From NCBI GenBank assembly GCA_900766585.1, contig CAAFVV010000046.1, positions 1 to 25,429 on the forward strand: a DNA stretch of 25,429 nt. The letters are read 5' to 3'. This document shows, piece by piece, positions 15,685 to 22,577 of this stretch; position 1 is the first letter of the stretch, and the number at the start of each line of letters is the position of its first letter. A program made the translations under genes and the position numbers. This DNA comes from Clostridia bacterium (GTDB lineage: Bacteria; Bacillota; Clostridia; Oscillospirales; Acutalibacteraceae). Under the pieces are notes generated by a model that saw nothing but the letters and a program-made list of their open reading frames with translations, was not told the origin of the DNA and made no database searches.

Positions 15685-17772
15685 CTATACGCTGTACAGG
15701 CGGCTGACGATCTCTGCCCAGAGATCGCCGCCGAAAAATCCGAGCTGCGCCGTGAAGATATAGATCAGCACCAGCAGCGCCCAGACGATGAGCGTGCCGA
15801 GCACGCCGAGCAGCGTCAGCCCGACCGCCTTGGCGAGCGTGCAGTCGTTGATACGCTGCACGGCGGACAGGATGTTCAGCGCGACCCAGATACAGACCGC
15901 GGTCTGTACGCCGCGAAACAGCCCGATCTCGCCCGCAGCCGCCGCATGCGACAGCGCGGTCAGCAGCGGCCAGATCACGATCATCGGCACAAGCGAATAG
16001 CCGAGTGCGCCAAAGGTCTCACACAGGGTCATCTCACCGGAAAACACGCTGCTGATCTTATAGAGCGCCAGCCCGAAGGTGACATACGGCACCGCCACGA
16101 TCAGCAGCTCATACCAAAAGGACACCTCATAGCTCTCCATGGTCGAGACGGCATAGGCTGTGCAGGAGGAGGCGAGAAAGCGCACCAGAACGGTAAGCAG
16201 CGGCAGCACGACGGCGGGAAGCCAGTTTTTCCGCATACGCCGCCATTTCAGCAGATCCCAGGTGTTCAGCGGATGAAACAGCGCCAGCTGGCTCATGCCG
16301 GTCAGTTCCCGCACCCTGCCGATGTCGCGGCGAAACATATCCTCCTCGATGATCACACAGTAGCGGCGGGCGTATACTGTCAGCACCACCGCCGCGGCAG
16401 CTGCGGCGAGCGCCGCCAGCGTGACCCAGGCGAAATTGTCGGTCAGCCAGTCCTTGCGGACGGCGGCAAAGGCGGCAGCATAGCCCTCACGGTCGCCTGC
16501 CTCGCGGTATTCCGCCATGGCCCGGTCATACTGCTTCTGCTTATAATAGATGTTCGCCATGCTTTTCTGCGCCGCGGGATAGCAGCTCACCATCCCGGCA
16601 ATGCTGTCGAACGTCTCGAGCGAGCGGTCATATTCGCCCTGACGATACAGGGTGATGCCGCGGTGCACCGCGTCGGCAAACGCCGTGGTGCGCAGGATCT
16701 GCACGCTGTTGCTGCCCGCGTCGAGCACCAGAAGCTCATCCTTTGTGTTGTAGCAGATCGAGCTGATGCTGCCAAACCGCCCCGCGGTATCGCCCTTGCC
16801 GCCGAACACCGCCAAAAGCTCGCCGCCGACGTCATACTGGTAGAGCAGCGACGTGCGCGCGTCCGCAACAGTGATCATCTCATGGGAGTTGACGGCGATA
16901 TCCGTCAGCATCGGCGCGACCCATTCCCCGGTGTCGGGATCCCGCGACTCCCTGCCGTAGCGGCCGGCGGGGAAAAGGCTGTCGCCGGAGGAGTTGATCT
17001 TCCTGATCTGGTTCTGCCCCGCCATGGAGACGGCATAGATCTTGTTGTCAAACGTGATGCAGAAATTGTTGTAGGAGACCGGCTCGCGCTTTTTGAGCTT
17101 TTCCTTCTGCAGATCGGTGGCAAACATCCGCACGAGATAGTCTGCAAGGTCAAATCCCACCGGCTCCGTGCCGATCAGCCCTTTAAACTGGTTTTTGGCA
17201 TCGAGCGTCAGAAACTCCTTGCCGATCAGCAGATAGATATACCCGTTGTAGTCGTTGATGGCGAGCTTGGTGGGGTCAAACGCCGTGAGATTCTGGCTCA
17301 AAAGCTCGGAATCGGGGGCGACAAACTCCTCGACATAGTTCCCGTCGGCATCAAAATGCACGACGCGGGCGTTGCCGTTGTCCGCCACAAAAATGTCCTG
17401 CGTATCGTTGACGAATACGCCGAGCGGATACTGAATGCCGCCGCTCTCCTGCGTGATCGCCATGACGAAATTACCCTCGGGATCCAGCTTCACCACGGCG
17501 TTGTTGTCGGTATCGGCGATGTAGATGTTATCCTGCCGGTCCACAAAGATGTCCTGCGGGTTGTTGAGCATACCCGCGCTGTCCCCGCCGGGCGCATAGC
17601 CCTCGATATAGCGGATGTAGCGGACCGCCTCGTGGGTCTTCGGAATGACCAACGGCTGATCGGTCTCGGTGTTGTAGATATAGTCGTGGGCAAAATCGGT
17701 CTTTGCCGACACGGTAAGCGCGGAGACGGCTGCCAAAACGGCAAGCAGCGCCGCGCAAATGGCTTTTTTCAT
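15685..17772 (-). CDS. secreted NHL-repeat/TPR protein fused to a Yip1-like membrane domain
   Basis: A 695-residue protein with four parts. Residues 1-23 are a signal peptide (cleavage VSA|K). Residues ~60-365 hold NHL/beta-propeller repeats: LNNPQDIFVDRQDNIYIADT is the classical signature, followed by NDTQDIFVADNGNARVVHF, NSHEMITVADARTSLLYQY and NTKDELLVLDAGSNSVQIL. Residues ~370-435 look like TPR (GITLYRQGEYDRSLETFDSI, SMANIYYKQKQYDRAMAEY). A transmembrane helix at ~445-467 leads into a Yip1-like domain with about five helices to the C-terminus. The propeller should therefore face outside while the Yip1 part lies in the membrane. It sits between an ABC permease pair and the DUF5696 gene, all with minimal gaps, suggesting a transport- or secretion-linked role. 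Its molecular function is unknown. Confidence 0.85.
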   Translation of the reverse strand: MKKAICAALLAVLAAVSALTVSAKTDFAHDYIYNTETDQPLVIPKTHEAVRYIRYIEGYAPGGDSAGMLNNPQDIFVDRQDNIYIADTDNNAVVKLDPEGNFVMAITQESGGIQYPLGVFVNDTQDIFVADNGNARVVHFDADGNYVEEFVAPDSELLSQNLTAFDPTKLAINDYNGYIYLLIGKEFLTLDAKNQFKGLIGTEPVGFDLADYLVRMFATDLQKEKLKKREPVSYNNFCITFDNKIYAVSMAGQNQIRKINSSGDSLFPAGRYGRESRDPDTGEWVAPMLTDIAVNSHEMITVADARTSLLYQYDVGGELLAVFGGKGDTAGRFGSISSICYNTKDELLVLDAGSNSVQILRTTAFADAVHRGITLYRQGEYDRSLETFDSIAGMVSCYPAAQKSMANIYYKQKQYDRAMAEYREAGDREGYAAAFAAVRKDWLTDNFAWVTLAALAAAAAAVVLTVYARRYCVIIEEDMFRRDIGRVRELTGMSQLALFHPLNTWDLLKWRRMRKNWLPAVVLPLLTVLVRFLASSCTAYAVSTMESYEVSFWYELLIVAVPYVTFGLALYKISSVFSGEMTLCETFGALGYSLVPMIVIWPLLTALSHAAAAGEIGLFRGVQTAVCIWVALNILSAVQRINDCTLAKAVGLTLLGVLGTLIVWALLVLIYIFTAQLGFFGGDLWAEIVSRLYSV

Positions 17773-17785
17773 ACCGTCCGCCTCC

Positions 17786-18667
17786 TCACTTGATGCCCGA
17801 ATGGGCCATGGTCTCCATCACCTTGCGCTGCTGTAAAATAAAGATCACAATGGAGGGCAGCATAATGAGGAAGGAGGCGGCAGCCGCCGCACCCGCCCGC
17901 GCGAGCGAGCCGCTCTCGGAAATGGAGCTGAGCATGACGGGCAGGAGCCGCAGGTTCTGATTCGCGGTGTACATCAGCGAGGATGCTGCGTCATTCCAGC
18001 AGGAGGTGAAGGTGAACACAAGCAGTGTGCCCCACGCCGGCCGCAGAAACGGCAGGGCGATGCCGGAATAGATCTGCAGCTCATGCGCACCGTCCACCCG
18101 CGCCGCCTCAAGGATGGGCTTCGGCAGCTGATCGCAGAACTGCTTCATCAGAAACATGCCGTATGCCGTCGCGACACGCGGCAGGATCAGCGCGGCATAG
18201 GTGTTGTACAGCCCGAGGCGGTTGATGATCATGTACACGGGTATGGTGGTGACACTGCCCGGAAAGGTCATCGCGATGATGACCAGGGTAAACAGCACCG
18301 TGCTGCCCGGCACCGTCAGCTTGGACATGGCATAGCCGCCGAGCGTGGACACAAGGATCGTCCCCGCCGTCGCAACGCCGGTGACGAGGATGCTGTTGAA
18401 CAGATAGCGCAGAAACGGCACGCTCGAGGAATCCAGTGCCAGAAACAGGTCGCCGAAGTTATCGAGCGTCGGCCGCCGCACGAAGAAGATGGGCGGAAAC
18501 CGCAAAAGCTCGTCAAGCGGCTTAAACGCGGTGCCGACTGCATAGATCAGCGGCAGCGTCATGACGACTGCCAGCGCGGTCATGACCGCATACAGCCAGA
18601 ATTTGCGCAGCGGAAGCCGCACGGCGTCCCGCCGTCCGAGCTTCAGCTTGATTCCCTTTTCAACCAT
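17786..18667 (-). CDS. carbohydrate ABC transporter permease, MalG type (first pair)
   Basis: A 293-residue MalG-type CUT1 permease with about six transmembrane helices. The EAA loop is at ~187-210: EAARVDGAHELQIYSGIALP. The end, QQRKVMETMAHSGIK, is typical of these subunits. The ATG overlaps the end of the MalF-type partner by 8 bp, with GGAGGG inside the partner's last codons, so the two are translationally coupled. The NHL-Yip1 gene precedes its position in the map but follows it in transcription, 13 bp on. The motif PLIYAVGTAFKP near the N-terminus is the usual first extracytoplasmic turn. Confidence 0.94.
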   Translation of the reverse strand: MVEKGIKLKLGRRDAVRLPLRKFWLYAVMTALAVVMTLPLIYAVGTAFKPLDELLRFPPIFFVRRPTLDNFGDLFLALDSSSVPFLRYLFNSILVTGVATAGTILVSTLGGYAMSKLTVPGSTVLFTLVIIAMTFPGSVTTIPVYMIINRLGLYNTYAALILPRVATAYGMFLMKQFCDQLPKPILEAARVDGAHELQIYSGIALPFLRPAWGTLLVFTFTSCWNDAASSLMYTANQNLRLLPVMLSSISESGSLARAGAAAAASFLIMLPSIVIFILQQRKVMETMAHSGIK

Positions 18668-19586
18668 GCCGCTTCCCTCCGATCCGCTTCGGGCGCCTGA
18701 TCTGCCGCTCGCTGAGCAGGCGGATGACCACCTGACCCAGAATAAACGAGAGCAAAAACAGGATCATGGACACCGCCGAGGCGTAGCCCATCTCAAACCG
18801 CAGAAAGCCGTAGTCCTGGATATGGGCGGACAGGGTATGCGCCACATAGTTCGGACTGGGAAAGCCGCCGAAGGAGGGGAACACGCCGAGTGCGCCGACA
18901 ATGCTGTTGATCGCGCCGAACAGCAGCTGCGGCTTCATCTGCGGCAGAATAATGTACCAAAGCTCCTGCCAGTCGGCATGGATGCCGTCAATGCGTCCCG
19001 CCTCGATGAGCTGTTTGTCCTCATTCTGTAATCCTGCCAGGAACACGAGAAAGCCGGTGCCCATGCTGCCCCAGATGATGATGAGCATGTTGATCGGGAT
19101 GATCCAGCCGGCGTTCTGGTTCCAGACGATGGGCTGGTTCAGAAGCCCGACGCGGATGAGCGCGTTATTGATCAGACCGTAGCGGTCGCCGCTGAACAGA
19201 TAATCCCAGATCACGCCCATGCCGCCCGCGATCGAGGGCATATAAAACAGCACGGTATAGAGCTTTTTCAGCTTCATGTTGTTGATGACCCAGGCAAAGA
19301 GAAAGGAGGCGAGGTAGCCGATCACGCCGGACACGCCGCCGATCAGGAAGGTGTTTTTCAGCGCAAGCAGGAAGTTCCCGTCGTGTAAAAACAGGTTCGC
19401 ATAGTTGTCCAGCCCGATAAAACCGGCGTGGCCGAGCATGTCGTAGTCGGTCAGGCTCATGAACATGGAGACGAACACGGGAATGATCGTAAACAGGCAG
19501 AAAAGCAGGAAAAACGGCATATAAAAGCAGGCGCCGATGCCGTATTTCCGCGCCCACGCCCGCAGCGGGGAACGCGAGGATTTCAT
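18660..19586 (-). CDS. sugar ABC transporter permease, MalF type (first pair)
   Basis: A 308-residue MalF/UgpA/LplB-type permease. The first helix is MPFFLLFCLFTIIPVFVSMF, followed by SLTDYDMLGHAGFIGLDNY, the conserved N-terminal pattern of the family. The EAA loop (~195-220) reads IEAGRIDGIHADWQELWYIILP, with G in place of the second A, a common variant. Two ATGs are possible; the one at 19595 touches the AAAGGAG ribosome binding site with no spacing, so I choose the ATG at 19586 (MKSSRSP), which has a 9-bp spacer. It lies 16 bp after the large binding-protein gene and should be that protein's direct partner. Confidence 0.93.
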   Translation of the reverse strand: MKSSRSPLRAWARKYGIGACFYMPFFLLFCLFTIIPVFVSMFMSLTDYDMLGHAGFIGLDNYANLFLHDGNFLLALKNTFLIGGVSGVIGYLASFLFAWVINNMKLKKLYTVLFYMPSIAGGMGVIWDYLFSGDRYGLINNALIRVGLLNQPIVWNQNAGWIIPINMLIIIWGSMGTGFLVFLAGLQNEDKQLIEAGRIDGIHADWQELWYIILPQMKPQLLFGAINSIVGALGVFPSFGGFPSPNYVAHTLSAHIQDYGFLRFEMGYASAVSMILFLLSFILGQVVIRLLSERQIRRPKRIGGKRHG

Positions 19587-19602
19587 TCGTCTCATCTCCT
19601 TT

Positions 19603-22497
19603 TTACTGCTGTGTCCTGCGGATATTGTACAGGCTCTGCTTGCGCGTCAGCTCGTCACGGACGGCGGTCACGGCGGTCTCCAGCGCCTCGCGCGGGGTAT
19701 AGCCCTCATACAGCGCCAGATTCGTCGCGTTGTTGACGGCGCGGGCGGTGATCACGCCGCCGAGCACGTTCGGCACGACCTTCGCCTCCGCCCAGTAGGC
19801 TTTGACGGCGGCAAGCGTCGTCTTGCTCCACGGCAGGCGGCAGAACGCCTCGGTGTTGGCGGTATTCAGACGCGCGCTCGTGCCGAGCAGGCTTTCCAGC
19901 TCAAGACCGTAGGCGGTCTGCGTATCCGCATCCGTCCACCACTTGAGGAATGTCCAGCAGGCATCGGGATCCCCGGCATCCGCAAGCAGCATGTCGGCGC
20001 TGCCGGTCAGCCCGGTTGCCGAACGGTCGACCGTGCCGTCCTCCCGCACCGTGCCGGGAACGGGCGCGATCCCCCATTTGCCCGCCAGTTCCGGCGCGGC
20101 GGTGAGGATCTGCAGATAGGCGGTGTAGTCAATAAAGCCGATCGGCATTTCACCGGTGCGGAAGCGGCTGAAGAAGTTGGCGCTGATCGGAAAGCCGAGA
20201 TCCAGATACTGGGCGATACTGTCCGCAAATGCCCGGTGCGCCGCCGCGGTATCAAGTGCCGTGTCCAGTCCGTCCGCCGTGTAATAGCTGCCGCCCCGCT
20301 GATACAAATAGGTGTCGAGATTGGCTGCCAGCATGGTCATGCCGTTCTGATACAGCACCGGCAGCGTCTGATAGTACACCTTCTGCCAGGTATCCGGCAC
20401 CGCCAGTCCCAGCTCGTGCAGGATGTCCCTGCGGTAGGCGAGTACATAGAAATTCATCGTCTCGGGCAGCGCATAGGTATGGCCGAGGAAGGAAAACGCC
20501 TGCTCCATCGCGGGGTGGAACCGCGCGTTAACTTCCCCGTAGTCCGCAAAGCCGCGCAGATCCATTGCCACGCCGCGCACGCCGTATTCCACCGTCGTGT
20601 TGGCGTCCACATTCAGCACGACATCGGGACCGCTGCCGCTTGTAATGGCGAGCAACAGCGGATTGACGGTTGAGGCCAGCGTACCGCTCGGCAGGATATT
20701 CAGGTTGACGCCGATACGATAGGTCGTTTCAAACTCCTCTTCGATCAGCCGCTGCATCACCGCCGCCCACTCCGTGCCGCGGCTGACCCAGACGTCGATC
20801 GTGCGGTCGGTGTCCGCGCCGGACACAACAACGCTTGTATAGTCGCGCTGAAATGAGAGCACAAAGCCCGAAAGCGCGGCGCAGAGCTTCTGCCAAAGGG
20901 TGGAGCTGCGCGTTTCCACCGGGCGATCGGCGGGGGTGAACACGATCTCGTCCAGGCCGAGCGGCGTGGACTGCAGCGTGATGATCATATTGCCGAGCGT
21001 GGTAAGACTGTTGGTAATGTCCTCCAGCCGCCCGACGATGCAGTCGGGATTTTGCCGCATCTCCTGAAGCTGGCGGCGGATCATATGCAGATTGCTGACC
21101 GGGGCGGGCTGCCGCACGGCGACCCGCAGGATGCGGTCGGCGGTATCCGAAAGCCGGGTCTCCAGAGCGGAAAAGGTCTCTGTGAGATCCGGTATGGATT
21201 TTTCAAGGTCATAGTCATAGTTTAAGTCCGGCTCCGCGCCGGTGATGAGCAGGATCTTGCGGTATATCGCAGACAAGGTGTCGGAAATCTCCCGCACCTG
21301 TCCGATGGCGGCGGTCAGATCAGCCGCCATCACGGCTTTCACCGTGAGGGTATGCTCGCCCGCCTCCAGAAAGAAGCGGTAGGGCGTGCCGCCGCTGTCC
21401 GACAGCACCTGTGTATACCAGTTGCGGGAATAGGGGAATGCGTATTCCGTCAGCCCGGAAAACGGGATCTCTCCGTCGATCCGGATCTGGCGGTAGGCGT
21501 TGGTGCCGTTTGTCCACGGCTGCGCCGCGCGCAGCGCCAGGGTGTACAGCCCGCTCTCCCCGACGGAAAAGCGGTAGGTGATCTCCTGATTGCCGCGGCT
21601 CCAGCCGATGCCGCCCATGGCGTTGAGCAGGCGCCGGTTGTTTTCGCGGGGCATGACGGCGGGATCGCCGTCTGCATACCCGTTGACCGTGCTGTCCGAG
21701 CGGTACAGCACATTGTCGGGCTGCTCCGCCTGCAGACAGATCGGCGCCGTATCGGGGTATTGCTCCGGATACGCCGCCGAAACGGCTGCGTAGTCCGGCA
21801 CGGTGCGCGGCGCTTTGAACGTGAGCGAGCCAAGCAGCAGCGGCTGGTCGATATAGGCAAGCGTGACCGTGTTGTCGCCCGCCTGCAGCGCCCAGAGCAG
21901 CGGCCCGGCATACTTGCCGTCCACATCCTGAAAGCCGGCGGTAAACCAGCCGCGCGTCTCCTCCTGATCAAATGTGAGCTGATCGCCGTAGCTGTTGAAG
22001 CGCGCGTCGCCGACATAGGCAAAGCGCCGATAAAGGCAGGCATTTTCCGCCTCGGCAAACGGCGCTTCGCCGTTGAGCTGCACCTCCCGGCGGATCGCCT
22101 GTCCGCTGCCCGCATAGGGGTAGTAGACAAGCTCCATCTCATACAGCCCGGCTGCCGGCACAGACACGGTAAAGCTGACCGAGGCGGTATTCTCCGTAAG
22201 CAGCAGCCCGGTCTTTCCGTCAACCGTGACCGTTTCCGGCTTTTCTCCCGTGAAGGTGAAGCTGCCCGTATCCGCCGTCACGTCGCTTCCGGCGGCAGAC
22301 AGCCCCTGCTTTGTGTATGCCTCCCGCACGCGGAAATAGGAGGGCAGGGTATCATAACCGGCGACCTCTCCTCCGAACAGCACGGCATAGCGGTCGAGCA
22401 GACGCTCGGCAGACGCCGGGAAGGTGCCAAAGCAGAGGATGGCGGCACACATTGCCGCTGCGGTACGGCGAAGAAGCGCAGGAATTTTCGGCTTCAT
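19603..22497 (-). CDS. giant extracellular solute-binding protein with N-terminal carbohydrate-binding-like domains
   Basis: A 964-residue protein, over twice the usual ~430 for a sugar-binding protein. Residues 1-30 are a signal peptide cut after PASA. Two beta-sandwich regions resembling CBM6/35-type modules follow, at ~85-235 (SVSFTVSVPAAGLYEMELVYYP) and ~303-395 (EITYRFSVGESGLYTLALRA). Residues ~395-550 are mainly helical and may act as a spacer. From ~563 a SBP_bac_1-type binding protein begins (TIDVWVSRGTEWAAVMQRLI) and continues with TSGSGPDVVLN, ETMNFYVLAYRRDILHELGL, VPDTWQKVYYQTL and CWTFLKWWTD. No lipobox is visible (the cysteine at 22 follows Leu), so anchoring differs from that of ordinary Gram-positive binding proteins. 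AGGAGG precedes the ATG. It is the only binding protein for two permease pairs. Confidence 0.87.
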   Translation of the reverse strand: MKPKIPALLRRTAAAMCAAILCFGTFPASAERLLDRYAVLFGGEVAGYDTLPSYFRVREAYTKQGLSAAGSDVTADTGSFTFTGEKPETVTVDGKTGLLLTENTASVSFTVSVPAAGLYEMELVYYPYAGSGQAIRREVQLNGEAPFAEAENACLYRRFAYVGDARFNSYGDQLTFDQEETRGWFTAGFQDVDGKYAGPLLWALQAGDNTVTLAYIDQPLLLGSLTFKAPRTVPDYAAVSAAYPEQYPDTAPICLQAEQPDNVLYRSDSTVNGYADGDPAVMPRENNRRLLNAMGGIGWSRGNQEITYRFSVGESGLYTLALRAAQPWTNGTNAYRQIRIDGEIPFSGLTEYAFPYSRNWYTQVLSDSGGTPYRFFLEAGEHTLTVKAVMAADLTAAIGQVREISDTLSAIYRKILLITGAEPDLNYDYDLEKSIPDLTETFSALETRLSDTADRILRVAVRQPAPVSNLHMIRRQLQEMRQNPDCIVGRLEDITNSLTTLGNMIITLQSTPLGLDEIVFTPADRPVETRSSTLWQKLCAALSGFVLSFQRDYTSVVVSGADTDRTIDVWVSRGTEWAAVMQRLIEEEFETTYRIGVNLNILPSGTLASTVNPLLLAITSGSGPDVVLNVDANTTVEYGVRGVAMDLRGFADYGEVNARFHPAMEQAFSFLGHTYALPETMNFYVLAYRRDILHELGLAVPDTWQKVYYQTLPVLYQNGMTMLAANLDTYLYQRGGSYYTADGLDTALDTAAAHRAFADSIAQYLDLGFPISANFFSRFRTGEMPIGFIDYTAYLQILTAAPELAGKWGIAPVPGTVREDGTVDRSATGLTGSADMLLADAGDPDACWTFLKWWTDADTQTAYGLELESLLGTSARLNTANTEAFCRLPWSKTTLAAVKAYWAEAKVVPNVLGGVITARAVNNATNLALYEGYTPREALETAVTAVRDELTRKQSLYNIRRTQQ

Positions 22498-22528
22498 GGG
22501 GAATAGCCCTCCTTTAAAAAACGGGTCA

Positions 22529-22559
22529 GCGGGGGAGGAACGACGGGTTCCTCCCCCGC
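22529..22559 (-). terminator. perfect 13-bp hairpin, terminator or attenuator before the binding-protein gene
   Basis: GCGGGGGAGGAAC (22529-22541) and GTTCCTCCCCCGC (22547-22559) form a 13-bp perfect stem with a 5-nt loop. On the minus strand a six-T run (22521-22516) follows after 7 further bases. It starts 18 bp after the surface-protein stop and ends about 31 bp before the ATG of the binding-protein gene. The separated T run makes it a weak terminator. It may reduce read-through or act as a processing/stability hairpin that sets different levels of the surface protein and the transporter. No promoter is visible downstream of it. Confidence 0.65.
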
Positions 22560-22577
22560 AAGCGTGGTTTCGGGGTC

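Noticed and set aside
15946..17793. Long plus-strand open frame opposite the NHL-Yip1 gene
   Set aside because: His/Arg/Asp-rich antisense product with no domain; the minus-strand frame has signal peptide, NHL repeats and membrane helices.
19587..19595. Upstream ATG of the first MalF-type permease as the start
   Set aside because: It directly abuts the AAAGGAG ribosome binding site with no spacing; the ATG three codons later has a 9-bp spacer.
19603..22497. Lipoprotein signal in the giant binding protein
   Set aside because: The cysteine at residue 22 is preceded by Leu rather than Gly/Ala/Ser, and a good type I cleavage site (ASA) follows.
22498..22577. Internal promoter for the binding-protein gene
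   Set aside because: No -35/-10 pair with acceptable spacing is visible on the minus strand in this gap.
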